A stretch of 64,000 nt of DNA, taken from contig NC_092407.1 in NCBI RefSeq assembly GCF_009017415.1, positions 1,736,001 to 1,800,000 of the forward strand, written 5' to 3'. The stretch is from Aspergillus flavus. Its lineage: Eukaryota > Ascomycota > Eurotiomycetes > Eurotiales > Aspergillaceae. The position numbers were made by a program, and so were the translations under genes. Of the stretch, positions 37,334 to 48,895 are shown in pieces (position 1 is the first letter of the stretch; each line of letters opens with the position of its first letter). The notes under the pieces were generated by a model. That model searched no databases. It was given only the letters and a program-made list of their open reading frames with translations, and was not told the origin of the DNA.

Positions 37334-37994
37334 TGTGGCGGTCGAATGGGGGGGTGGAAGAGGAGGGAACGAGGAAGGACGAGGAAGAGGGGTTGATTTT
37401 CCGATATGTCATCACACTCCGCGGATTCGCCGCAGATGATTTAAAGCTCCCAGACGCTACACGCGAATTCACTATGTAAATGTGTAACGTGGTTCAGATA
37501 AATGCTAGGTTTTTCTTGGATTTTATGGTAAGAATAGGCTTTTCTAGTTGCAGAGCGTTATTCGTTGTGAAGCTGGTTTATGTACTGGTACGGTGATCTT
37601 ATATATATAAAAGCCTCAATAATGTATTTCTGTCACCACACACTGTACATGCTAAGGGTGTCTCTCAGTATGCTGATAACATGTATATCGCAAATGAACA
37701 CTTCTCCCCTTTCTCCCTCATCATCTCGCGAAAATAGAACATCTAGCTCCGCGATCTATCACCCTCAGTCACTCAACGCTGATGTCGTTAACGGGACTGC
37801 TTCGCCCTATTCCTTTGGCGTCTTTGCATGAGACAAGCCCCAAAGCATCCCGCGACTAAAGGTACGGTCGGTATTGCATCACGGCGAAGCGACCATAATT
37901 TGGAGTGGCACATAGCAAAGTGCAAGCCACGACTCAAGTCTCAATAGAGACAAAAGTCTCGAAAATCATTCGAATCCTTCAGTCCGATGCACGT
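37334..37994. other. intergenic: thioredoxin-PITH promoter and dph4 3' flank
   Basis: A 661-bp AT-rich spacer; no gene is seen. Confidence 0.5.
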
Positions 37995-38546
37995 TCAACC
38001 ATCCTCAACCGCAAACAAGATTTTCATCCACAAACTACACCCCCGACACCCAATAACAATCTCCCCATGTTCAGCCTCCCTCTCCAGATCCTCCTCCGAC
38101 ACCAAGAATCCCTTCTCATCACCACACCGACAGCCCCTGTACCAGAAAGCCGAATCACCCTCTTCCTCACAGGCCAGATCCTCCAGATCAACCACCTCCA
38201 ACCCAGTGTGAAACACCGCGCCCGTCTTCTCGCGCTCAACAATCTTCGCCCGGTCTAGTCGCAAAGCGCGATCATATTCTGCGCGGAGCTGCGGATTGGA
38301 GAGGGTCTTGTAGGCTGTTGTTATCTCGTCGATTGTGTAGGGTTTGCCGTCGCGCGACAGGTCTTGGTTGGACCGGGGGAGGTCGGCGCTGTCTGCGACA
38401 GAGGAGGCTTTGTCTGGGTGGTGTTTTAGGAGGGCTTTATGGTAGGCGAGTTTGAGTTGTTGCTTTGAGAGTTGGGCGGTGGTTTCTGTGGATTGGATGT
38501 TGAGGATTTCGTAGTAGTCGGGGGTGACTGCGTTTGAGCGGGTCAT
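37995..38546 (-). CDS. dph4: diphthamide biosynthesis protein Dph4 (J-domain, CSL zinc finger)
   Basis: Small J-protein (183 residues, single exon) of the DPH4/DNAJC24 family, needed for the first step of diphthamide formation on eEF2, probably as a redox-active iron carrier. The J domain starts DYYEILNIQ and has the diagnostic HPD at residues 43-45 in KHHPDK. The CSL zinc finger follows, with two Cys-x-Cys/Cys-x2-Cys ligand pairs in YRGCRCGDEKGF and IVIGCRGCSLWMKI. Length and domain order match the family. It shares a pathway with dph6, located 14 kb away on the same strand. Confidence 0.94.
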   Translation of the reverse strand: MTRSNAVTPDYYEILNIQSTETTAQLSKQQLKLAYHKALLKHHPDKASSVADSADLPRSNQDLSRDGKPYTIDEITTAYKTLSNPQLRAEYDRALRLDRAKIVEREKTGAVFHTGLEVVDLEDLACEEEGDSAFWYRGCRCGDEKGFLVSEEDLEREAEHGEIVIGCRGCSLWMKILFAVEDG

Positions 38547-39031
38547 TGTGTTTCTCTTTTGAGGGTATTTAGTTCATCTGTGTAGAGTTTTCCAAAAATA
38601 TTTGTATGGAGAACCTTGAGTGTGTATGTTCCAGTAAAAATCGGGTTAGACGGTGGGATGGCGGTTGCGGAATTGAAGTTCAAGACTTGCCGCGATGTCG
38701 GCTTTTGTCTCCGCCGCCACTTTGCAATGTGTTACTCTTTCTACCAATTGCGAATGCTACGCACCGTTTATCTTTCTACAGTGATACGTGAAGTACCTTC
38801 TGGCAGTTCGGCATTGATTAAGTTCGATGAATTGTTTGATTCAAAGATTCAGTCTTTTCTACCAAACTTCCAATTGCCTGTGGATATCCTCCACATATAC
38901 ATGGCAAAGTAATATGAAACCATCTCTGATGGCCAGTATCTAAAATGACACGCCGGATATCAAACAGAAAAAGGAACAGTGCGCTGTAACAAACCAACCA
39001 AAAGCATGCGACATCAGGACATCAAAACCGC
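38547..39031. other. intergenic: dph4 promoter and ccp1 3' flank
   Basis: A 485-bp spacer; no gene is seen. Confidence 0.5.
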
Positions 39032-40176
39032 TTACTGAGAGGTCTTGAAGACGATGCGATCCTCGGGCTTGCTCTCGAAGGGAACGCCGAGCTCGAGGAG
39101 CTTGACGTAGACATCGGCGAAGTCCTTGAAGAAGGCATCACTGTCGCGGGCGTAGCGCTCAACGTGCTTCTTGAACGCCTTGTCCTTGACGAAGGCCATG
39201 TCGGCGGGGAGCATCATCAGGGTTCCGGTGGTCTTATCGGTGAACTGGGCAGGGCCGTTCCACTTTCTGGGCTGCCACTTCTCATCGATCAGCAGACGGA
39301 AGAACTCGTTGGTGAAGACAGTAGGGCTGAAGTTCCAGGGACCATCGAAACCGGAGCGGTCAGGATGGGCACGACCGAGGGCGTGGGCGCCGACCAGAGC
39401 CACAATCTCCTGGTCGTTGAATCCCATGCGGTAGAAGATGTCACGGACGTGCTGGTGGTCCTTGGAGGCGTCGGGCAGACGGCCGTCAGGGGTGCAGGCA
39501 GCGACGTCCTTGTCCTGGCGGCCGGGTCTCCAGGGGATGGCAGGGCCACCCAGCTCCTGGATGGCGCAGGAACCAGCCAGAGTCCAGAGATCGGAGTAGG
39601 TGATCCAAGGGAACTTGGCCTTGACAGGCTCCAGGAAGTCTCTGGCAGCCTTGAGACCAGCGTTGGCGCCGTGGTCGGACTCAGGGGCGAATCTCATGGT
39701 GGCACCGTTGCTACCTCCGGTACCAGTCTCCTTGTCATAGGTGCCACTTGCGTGCCATGCCAGACGGACGAGGACCTATGGAAGATCACATCAGTTCCAA
39801 TAGCTTACGCGACTTGAGTTTGAAGGCTTACCGGTCCATAGCTGCCGTCATCATAGTCAGTCTCATCGGCGAGGCGACGAGCAATCTCGTCGTACACCTT
39901 CTGGTAGTCCTCCTTGGTGGGGACGAAGTTCTTGGAGCTGACGGAATCGCCGCCCTGCAGGTAGAAGTATGCACCAGCACCACCGGCAACAGCGAGACCA
40001 GCCCAGAGGAAAGTGTTGCTGGACTTGGCCTCACCAGCCTCGGAAGCGTAACCGCGACGAGCCGAAGCACGGAAGGCCTGGGTGGGAAGAGCGAAACGAG
40101 TGCTGCGGACCGCAGGTCTGACGGAAGGAGTCGAGCGGAGGAAGGCCCGGGAAGCGGTTCTCGCAGCTGAGGCCAT
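39032..40176 (-). CDS. ccp1: cytochrome c peroxidase, mitochondrial
   Basis: Haem peroxidase of the mitochondrial intermembrane space that reduces H2O2 with ferrocytochrome c. Exons 40176-39832 and 39775-39032 (56-nt GT-AG intron) give 362 residues, matching yeast Ccp1. The N-terminus is a bipartite presequence: a basic Ser/Ala/Arg-rich part ([20 protein letters not shown]) followed by a hydrophobic segment ([19 protein letters not shown]) that would be cleaved on sorting. The distal site is [13 protein letters not shown] (Arg, Trp and distal His). The proximal haem ligand is in [13 protein letters not shown], and the GPW tryptophan used for the radical follows. Two AGGGG stress elements lie upstream (40206-40210 and 40487-40491). 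Confidence 0.97.
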
Positions 40177-41869
40177 TGTGAAGGTGTTTTAAGGAGGTGA
40201 TACAAAGGGGATGGAGATGAATCAACAAGAGAAACGACTACGGCAGATGAAGTCGAGAAGAAGGAAGATGAAGGAATGAAAGGAATGAATGAGCGAGAGG
40301 AGAAGAGGAGAAGTCGGACGACGGCAGGGATACTACTAATAGGTACTTCCGAATGGCTTTCCAGGAGTCCGAAGGTCATCGAAACTGGCGATACGCACCA
40401 ATCAGAGTGTTTGGGAGCTTCTGTCTGGACCAGAGCTTTTTATTAAGCACTCCGCATTTTGTGCAGCTTTTTGGTTCCTTAGTCTGAGGGGATGCTCGAT
40501 TGATTGCTTGGACCACCGTGGACGCCTCCTCGATCCATGGCTCTTTGTCAATTTCTCATTCGGCCTCGATCACAGAAAACCTTCACAGCATCATGATCAT
40601 TCTTGCGATTCTATTCTGATTCAGCAAACACACATGTTCTTTGTGTAGACGGCTGCGACATCTTCCCAAACAACATCAACCCGATCTCCAGGTCGGCTCC
40701 ACATGGTCAAATCATCTCCCTCTTCCGTTACTAATTGCGACACGCTGTTTGGTAGACATGACCCACTCCGTCTGAGTAACCGAGGATTATTGAATTCCAT
40801 CCTTTGAGAGAATCGAGACCCCCTCACATTAGAAAGCGATCTTCGAAGCGAATTCTTTGTCAACTGCCATTCGCTGCCCTCGACCGTATCACATTCCCCT
40901 ACCTCAAGGGGCATCAGATTCCTCATATCGATAAATCCACACTACGGAATTCCACTGCAAATCCTCCAGCTTTTTTCTCTTCGCGTTCGGAGTTCCTCGC
41001 CGCGTGATCCGCCCAGGGAGCCTTATGTAAGCTCATACAGTTCGCTAGTTCAAAGGGTGAATGCCTCAGCTTCTATAAAGCACTTTGCTCCTAAGCACAC
41101 TTATACTTGGCTCAGCTTAATATCCTCTCAAATACCTGTCTAGTCTTCACCATTGCTTCTACGAATTAACTCACTATAGCTTAGAATAGACACTTCATCA
41201 TGAGAGCCAAGAAGCAGACGTGATTATAAGCCTTACCACCCATTAGTCTTAGCAGTTAGACAAGTGCTATACTAAATGGTGATACTTTATCGCTCGTTAT
41301 GTATTTTTACAATCAACTTGGGTCTTTGCAGTATTCAGAGGCTAAAGCAGTATTGATTGTAGTACTCCGTATCGGAGATGCTTTAATAAAAGCAGAGAGA
41401 GAAGAAGTATATATACTTCAAATTCCACGATCGACACCTGCATTCCAGGGAGGCTAAACATCGAACAGAGCTGACGATGATGAGTGTGATGTTAATCAAC
41501 GATATTATAAATTGCCTACAGCACGTTTCCAATTATTTGGTACACCTTGATAATAGAAAACGGGGAAATATCAAGGTAATGTGATAGATATAATATCTAA
41601 TAATATACAAATAGTAAGTTGAACAGGTGCAATCGAGGACTGGTCTGCTGCTATTCTTAAAACCTTTATGATTAACCTCCAGTTGTGATGATAAAAGAGG
41701 CCATATTGGGGCATAAAAATATATTCGGTAATCATCCATGATTCATTGGATACAACTATGCTTGCTATGGATATATTCACCACATATGTATGTAATCACA
41801 ATAATTGATACTACAAGGCTACCGTCGAGGTTAAAAACCACCATATCAAGTCTGCAAGACATGTACGCT
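40177..41869. other. intergenic, boundary between conserved and accessory halves
   Basis: A 1.7-kb spacer. The part near 40177 is the ccp1 promoter with AGGGG elements. The remainder is AT-rich and holds a TACTCCGTA motif at 41363-41371. Small open frames near 40.6-41.0 kb have no support. Confidence 0.5.
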
Positions 41870-43705
41870 TCAAAAGTAGTTTACCGCAATATGCTCATCC
41901 ATCAAGTTTGTCAAATCCTCAATAAAACCACTCGCAATCACCGCTGCCACTCCAAACGCAATCGATATATACCAAACTCGCGCAAATGCTGGAGCAAAGG
42001 CATTGATAACAGCATCATGTAGCATATTCAGTTTCTCGGCCGTGTTGAGGGCAGAAACACTCAGGGCCCATTCCTTCCATGGCGTTTCCAGAAGGGTGGG
42101 CATCATAGTCTCCAGTACGTCAAAGTCGGTTATTCCGGTCTCAATCGCAACGGGAACAACATACTCGTATGTGTTATGCGTGAGCACGGAAACAAACTGA
42201 GTGTAAAAGATGCTTGTGCCGATAAGCTTGACCAATGCTGCGAAGGCAAACGGTAAGACAGGTCCCTGTCGCAATTAGATCATCTGGACAGATGACTGTC
42301 ATGATGAGCTGGTTGGGGATCAGGACGCCGCCAACGGCGATCAGGGACAGAACTAATGGGGCCCAAACAATGTTTATGTTGTGGGTGTCTACTGCAACCA
42401 TGCAGGATATGGCTGTGGATTGTATCGTCAGAATGCTGAACACGATTAAGTCGAATCCTTCTTTATATATCTCATTTACCGATAGCTTGGATTATGCAGA
42501 AAAAGCTCATGATCCATCGTAAATGGCCTTTGAAAGCAGAAACCATAAGGGCAGAGATGATGGCTCCACCCAGGATACAGAACCCGAAGGGTAATGTTCT
42601 GATGCCCAGTTCTGTTTCATCAGAATTATAGACACCAACGGCCTCCAGGACCCAGAACACAAGAATTGATACATAGTTAATGCCAGAAAAGAGGATAACC
42701 AGCATTAAAGCAGTGAATGTCCGAGGATGCTGTAGCAGTCGACGCGGGAGCATCGGATGAGGAGCCAGAAAGATCTCATAAAGAAAGAGGAGTACGCCGG
42801 ACGCGAGACCAATCTTAAGAAAAGCAATAACTCGGGGAGAGTGCCAGGGGTACGCTTGACCACCCCAGTTAAACCCGACAAGAAAAAGGACCGTTCCACA
42901 GGCCATGAGAAATCCGCCCAGAAAGTCGATCCGCTTAACTTTCTGGAACCAAGTCAAGTTCGCTGAGTTTGGCCGAGGCGGGGGCCTGTAGAATAGGAAG
43001 ACGATAATAAAAATCAAGAAATTCCAGACTGCAATCATGCAAGCACAATATCGCCAGTTGGTTCTTGAAATCAGCTCCCCGTAGAGCGATACCGGGGCGA
43101 AGGGTAAAAATGCCGCTACGACCATAGCAGTGTAGTATCCTCTGTATTTGATCGGTACAATTTCAGTGATAGCTGCAATAGCCATAAGCTCTTGCACTGC
43201 AATTCCCACTCCGGCAAGAACTTGGCCAGCTGTATAGCCACCCGCTGTGGGCGTGGACGCGCAGACAATCACTGCGATCATTGAGGATGCAATGTCGGCC
43301 GGAGTGATTCTTTTGCGGCCAAACATGCCTGCCAGGGGTCCGGCAAATGGAGAGATTACGCCACAAGAGACTATTTGAGTTGTGAAGAACCAGATGAGCA
43401 GGCTTGATGCATTGAAGCTGGCAGAGACAAGGGGTGTGATGGCTGCGAACACGAAAGGCTGGACTTGGGAACCCACGGATGCCATTCCCAATCCAATGAT
43501 GACCATCACAAACTTCCAATCCGTGAGCTAAGAGGAAGAATGCATGTTAGAAGGTCAAGTCTGCAAGATCGAGAAGGCGACGTACCCTGGGAGCGCTCTG
43601 ATTGCCAGCCATATCTTTTTGTTGAACATTTCCCTCGATATCAGTCGCTTCTTTGGCCCATTCAACTTGTTCCTTGTCCATTTTGCAATTCGCTTTGGTA
43701 CTCAT
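41870..43705 (-). CDS. TRI12-type MFS transporter, frameshifted
   Basis: Fourteen-span major facilitator of the fungal TRI12 efflux/siderophore-transporter group. Exon 1 is 43705-43586, exon 2 is 43527-42480, and exon 3 begins at 42412; introns at 43528-43585 and 42413-42479 are GT-AG. Recognisable stretches include LTDWKFVMVIIGLGMASVGSQ, PFAGPLAGMFGRKR, the loop RWIMSFFCIIQAI, and ICPDDLIATGTCLTVCLRSIGQ. At that point the frame breaks: the reading frame that continues the family sequence (IGTSIFYTQFVSVLT ... NLMDEHIAVNYF, stop at 41870) is shifted, as if one extra base were present near 42226. Read literally, the protein stops at 42174 and loses the last spans. It is either a recent pseudogene or a sequencing error. 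Confidence 0.8.
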
Positions 43706-44284
43706 TTGTGGGGGAGAAATCAAGAGTGCAGTGTGTCAAATTGGATTTCCCGGATAGCAGCGACAGTATCTATATATGCGTTTTGACGGCGATGCGACCT
43801 CTCTTCAGTAGTCCTTCCTAGCCCCGAATCTCGGCGTCATATGAATCTTACCCCATAATTCGACTCAAAACTGAGACTAGTATAAATCGTGCTAAGTTTG
43901 CGGGGAATCCGGCACCTGCCCGGCACCTGGTCTGATCCTGAATGTCCGGGTGTGAACATGGAGCATGCTTCGCCACAAGCTATGGTCCCCACAAAGCCTT
44001 ATCTATCTGACCTGGTCTGCAAACCGCGTAACTGGACTGAAGTATACCAAGGAGAGAGTCTTTGGCTAGTTTCTGGACGTTCTCTCCTGTTGGTGGGTGC
44101 TTCGGGGGAAAGGAAGAGTTACAAGGCAAATTGTCTCCAGACTCCACCTCAAATGGAAGTGATTCAGGAACTTGGGGAATCTTGGTAGATTGATGATAGG
44201 GCAGCTCCACGGCAGTAATTTTGAATGATAGCCCTCAAGTACTGGTACATTTGTATTTGACTTGAGCCGTAGGATGTTTTACTC
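43706..44284. other. intergenic: MFS promoter and hydrolase 3' flank
   Basis: A 579-bp spacer; no gene is seen. Confidence 0.5.
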
Positions 44285-45439
44285 TTAGATTTCCCCAACT
44301 TTTGCAACATTTGTACTTCCTGGCATTACCCTCTCTGGAACTTCCTTGTTTGGAGGAAGATTGCTATAAACCATCTCTGAAGCTTTATTAGCAGCAAACT
44401 GCCAACCATGCGGCTCGCCGTCCGTGATTTCGAGGTCAACCAGTGCCCCATCAAGCCGGGCCTGATGAACAAGATTATGAGTATCATCAAGGAAGATATC
44501 ATGACCGCTAATACTGATCCATGAATGTGCCGGGAGCACCTGCTTCCAAGCCTGTCGACCTGTGAACGGCCGTGTAAAGTTCACAATCGCGAGAGGCGGC
44601 AGATGCCCACTAAGATCTCTCGGGATGAAAGTATTCACGTCTCGATCTAGAAGGTGTTTATTGAGAGCATCCTTATACCTGTCTCTCTTGAATGACGGTG
44701 ATTCATTTGTGAGGTTGCTCCATGGACAGAGAAGCAAAGAGCCCCCAGGCTTTGGAAGGGTTGTTTCTGTCAAGGCAAGTAGAAATGATAGAGCTAAATG
44801 ACCCCCGGCGGATTCTCCTCCAACAACGATCCTACTGGCCTCAATCCCCTCGTTGAACAGCAAATGGCGGTAAGCAGCCACAGCTTCTTCTTGCTGACGT
44901 GGATAAGTCGCGAATGGTGCTAGCGTGTAGTCCACGGAAAATATGCTGGCTGCACATTCTGCAGTCCTTAGCAGAGCCACAGCCTCACCCAAGGGGCCGC
45001 CCAAGCAGTAAGCACCCCCATGAAACCAGAGAAGTACTACGTCGCTGTCCTTTGGCCGTAGAGGTTTCTCAGGCGGCCCTTGGCAGATCCAGTAACCCGA
45101 GCACAGTCCTTCGGATACTCTGATACACAGCTCGTCTTTCCAGTTCATGAACCTGGGTACATTCAGAAAGACTGCGGGATCCTTTCGCTTGAGCACTTGA
45201 TGTAGAGTTGGTACAGGAAGAATGGAGAGCCTGAAGGATTTGTGAATGTCCAACCTCATTTGACCGACCGCAAGATTGCTAAGAACCTACCCACGGAGCA
45301 TTGAGCAGAGCATTGAGCGGCGCAAGTCCTCCCTAAAGGGAATCTCGTTTTCGAAAAGTGCGCGGCGAACAAGTAAGGAGATTATTATCCAGGGCACAAC
45401 AATGATAACCACCGCTGCAAGTATGAAGATATCTCGCAT
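44285..45439 (-). CDS. alpha/beta hydrolase, hormone-sensitive-lipase type (esterase)
   Basis: Exons 45439-45291 and 45230-44285 give 364 residues; the 60-nt GT-AG intron ends in CCTTCAG. An alternative acceptor 24 nt earlier keeps the frame. The N-terminus is a signal anchor (IFILAAVVIIVVPWIIISLLV), so the enzyme is probably membrane-bound. The oxyanion-hole motif HGGAYCLG is followed by the nucleophile elbow GGESAGGH, a catalytic Asp in SGHDIFLDD and His in GEPHGW, as in the alpha/beta hydrolase-3 family. The substrate is unknown; an ester is likely. It lies next to an MFS transporter and a transcription-factor fragment, so it may once have belonged to a small detoxification or metabolite cluster (inference). 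Confidence 0.88.
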
Positions 45440-45875
45440 CACGAAGGCAGCAGTGACAAACTGGGCAGCAAGGGAGATCTGGGTCTAACAAAACTTGGAA
45501 GTCTCTGTGGCTGAAGGATTCTGAGGATTGAGTCGTGGAATCTGACGAACGGCTGCTGCCGAGGCTCGCAAGCTAGGTCATGTTGAGACCTTTTCTCTGT
45601 ATACTCAACCATACCAAGGGTCTGCTTTGATAGATCGTCCTGGATCCGTAGCCTATCAGGAGGTCTCAACCAGACCCACACCGGGGGCCGGACTGTGAAC
45701 TTAAAATGACCGGAGACCGGAGATATGTCGCGGTAACGCAACTGTAGAGTTCTTGTGCAAGACAACGGTGCGTGCGGAGACTTGTTTACTGGGCAGCTAT
45801 CATGTCGGTGCTAACGGTATTGATGCAAATGTTTGAATCCAGACATTTGCTCAAAACGGGAGGATAGATGTGGCG
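45440..45875. other. intergenic: hydrolase promoter
   Basis: A 436-bp spacer upstream of the hydrolase start; no gene is seen. Confidence 0.5.
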
Positions 45876-46438
45876 TTAGACGTAAAAGGCCTTCATCAGA
45901 TCATACTGTGCAGTACTAGATGAGCTAGGGTCGCTTTGGACATGACTCTCGGTGGAGGGCTCCAGTCCCTGTGGATATAATGCGCTGTGTTCCTGCAAGC
46001 TCTGCTCGATGCGATCCACCTTTTCCAGAATACTATCACCATATACCTTCGCCGCATGGGTTGCGTCGATCGCGATTTGAGACATCAACTGAGCAACATC
46101 CCTCACCGTACGGAGGTATTTCTTGGTGTCTTCATAGTGCATATAGAGAATCTCACAACTCCTTAGAACGTATTCGCAGCCATAAACCATTTTGAGGAAA
46201 GCCGTATCTGCTAGGTAGCGCAGGTAATCCATCGCCAGTGGCGACAGCTCTGTAATAAAGCCGCAAAAGTGTGCAGCACCGTGGATCGATTTCATGACCA
46301 TTTCCAACTGCGTAGAATACGGAAGGGCCTCAGTCGAGGACTCGCGTAGAAGACGTACCGAGTAAGTGCTGATACAGAGCCTGGTGAAGCGATAGTTGAA
46401 GGCGATGAAGGTTAGCGCCCTGTCAGAATAGCTTGCCC
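45876..46438 (-). pseudogene. 3' fragment of a fungal transcription factor
   Basis: An open frame from a plausible acceptor at 46439-46440 (CTTTAG) to the stop at 45876 encodes ~187 residues. It looks like the C-terminal part of a fungal zinc-cluster regulator: helical MHR-like segments (DYLRYLADTAFLKMVYGCEY, VRDVAQLMSQIAIDATHAAK) followed by a Ser-rich tail. Upstream (46.4-47.1 kb) I find no exon with a Zn2Cys6 motif or the rest of the middle homology region. The gene therefore appears to have lost its 5' two thirds. Assignment to the zinc-cluster class is by general resemblance only. Confidence 0.5.
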
Positions 46439-48895
46439 CTAAAGGAGAATGAGTTTATCCTGTACTGGAAGTCTAGCAAGGAATGAACCTGAAAAGATAG
46501 AACGGACTACATAAGTTTATAGATACACTTCCGTACACATAGGCAGATGTGAACAGTGAAGTATTCGCAATCGATCAGGTAATGCAAAGGAGGTCATCGC
46601 TCTCCAGATTCATATTTTATCTTCGTTCTTTGAATCTCTACTCACCGGGAGTAGCTGACCATCATCACTCACTGATCTATCACGTGATTGCCATGAGCGG
46701 CTCACGGATCCCGGGCTGAAAATTACTGCCTGAGCCTGAGCACCTGTCGAAGAGGCGACTGAATATTCAAGCCAAAGTACGTACACAATAACTACAGCAA
46801 CACATCGAATACAGTTCATGATGTCCGTCGTAAAAATAGTCCTGCCGTTCGATCAAAGCGAACACCAGGGTGGAGTAGACGCAGCCCTGCTAAAAGCTGT
46901 TTGGTTTTGATCTCCCACTGAACGAACGATAAAAAAGTATGCCTCTTCGCCATTGAAAAGGCTAGACGCGCACTGTGTGGTATTGTTCGGTATGTCCTAC
47001 GGATTGTCTGTCGATCATTGAATGCATTAAACAATGGAGGGTCAGATTATGATGCTCAAACATAGAAGCACCATGCGCTGATGAGAAAGAGAAGTTCTCC
47101 CACGGGGGTTTCACTTCGGAAGAAATACTCCGTGACCAGCACGGGTCACATGACTGCTTCGGTTAATCTTAGTCTCCCTGTACTCCGTACCTCTGTGTGT
47201 AACTATTCGGTGTTGGTATATATTTCTGGGCGTACGTGATGAATATCCTGATCCAGTACTAGTGTAGTCTCTCAATATACATTTCATACTGATTTAAATC
47301 ATAACACAAGTTCCATATCTTGAGTGTGCTCACCTCAACTTGAACCCCCAACCTCCTGACAAGGACCCACCACAGCAGCGACTCATCACGTGAGAACATA
47401 CGATAAAAACTTTTCACTTCAACCAGCCGCTCTTCCTTTTCTTTTCTTTTCTCACACTTTTACCTTGCATTAGAGTAATCTAATGTAAACGATCGCATAA
47501 TCAACCTACATACTGGTCCACCCACAGGATCGTGGGTCATATTGGCGAACCAGATTGAAGTGGGCAGCTTAAGGCTCTTCTACCGTGCTGGATTCCTTCG
47601 GGGGTCTACGTGCGATGGTGGCCGGAGCCATCAGCTGCTCATACATCCTTTACTGACTACCTGTAATGTGTAATTGCGTAGAATGATTTGTGGTCTTCGA
47701 CTGCGGTATGAGATATTCTTGTAGGGGTTCCTGCTATCACCTGACTGGCAGGATGTATCTCCAAACCCATGAAGACCATGAGTGTCATGATATTGCTTAA
47801 GACGGGCTCCGTGGACATGGGATGGCCATTAACGTCGAAATTGTCAAGACCAAGACTCACTGTCTCCATTCCCGTAGAAGCATACGCTGGTGGGTCACAT
47901 TGCCATGATGCTGCAATGCTGGACAGGCAATAGTTGCCCACCTAGAAACTTGAGGCAAGCTGCTCCAAAGCAATTGGAGTGGCCATATTCTTGCATTCTT
48001 TCATGTTTTCTTCCCGTAACAAGATTTTCATGGCGGATGAAGGAGGACGGCTTGAGCTATTGACCACTGGAGGCACATTGAAAGTCTAAAAGCAAAGAAG
48101 CAGAACAAGTGATCTCGATACCGACACAAAACCGGCGCGAGATATATAAAGAGGTCCTCGGGGAGAACCTGAAGTCTGAAAACTAATCAAGGAGGTGTCT
48201 TGGAGAAGATTGTTATGAGATAGCAAGTAGCATTCATTCGCTGCGACTCAGCTGTCATGTAAAAATGGGTTAAGGAGTCTCAGTAGCATCTACTTCATAG
48301 TTATGCTAGCATCTATAAGAATTTGAGTATTAAAAAGAATGGTTTTTTATTGGAGAGTCTAGATTGATGAGATATGACAGGGCGGGTATTCGTCCCCCAT
48401 AGAAAATACCACTATGTAAAGCACACTATCTTTATAACTCAGGATGCTAAATCAACACGCCTGTAGACGATCCTTAATGGCTTAAGTAAGAAGCGATCTT
48501 TCGAGGTTTTCAAGTGATGGATCCCAATGAATATTACTACTGACATGAAAACAAGCAGTGAGAAGCATCCTAGTATATTCCCCAGTCCCAATATAATAGG
48601 ACCTACTACACGCTATAGTAAGAAAAAGCTATAGACGAGTTACTAAATCTTCATACCAACTGCTAGACATCACAACGAACTTTGGAAGACTCACTTGGAT
48701 ACAAAAGTTCTTGGAGACACCACTGTGGTAGGAAGATGGCCTTTACCGTTTCATCATCTCCTCATTTTATTCGTCTGCTGGTGAAGTTGGAGAGGATTCC
48801 AGCCAGCACTCTTTATTGGCCCAGTGTCGAAGATACTATAGCTAGTAGGAATGTTATCTAAGCTTAAATAGTAGAATATCGTTAGGTATTCCTTT
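46439..48895. other. intergenic, AT-rich, no gene recognised
   Basis: A 2.5-kb stretch with only short open frames. It contains two CACGTG E-boxes (near 46680 and 47388) and a TACTCCGTA at 47181-47189. No coding or RNA gene could be supported. Confidence 0.45.

Noticed and set aside
42413..42479. Apparent second frameshift in the MFS gene near 42.45 kb
   Set aside because: A 67-nt GT-AG intron with a CTGAC branch site and acceptor CCACAG joins CIIQAI to AISCMVAVDTHN in frame, so no lesion is needed there.
41870..46438. Secondary-metabolite gene cluster
   Set aside because: No polyketide synthase, peptide synthetase, terpene cyclase or other backbone enzyme is present.
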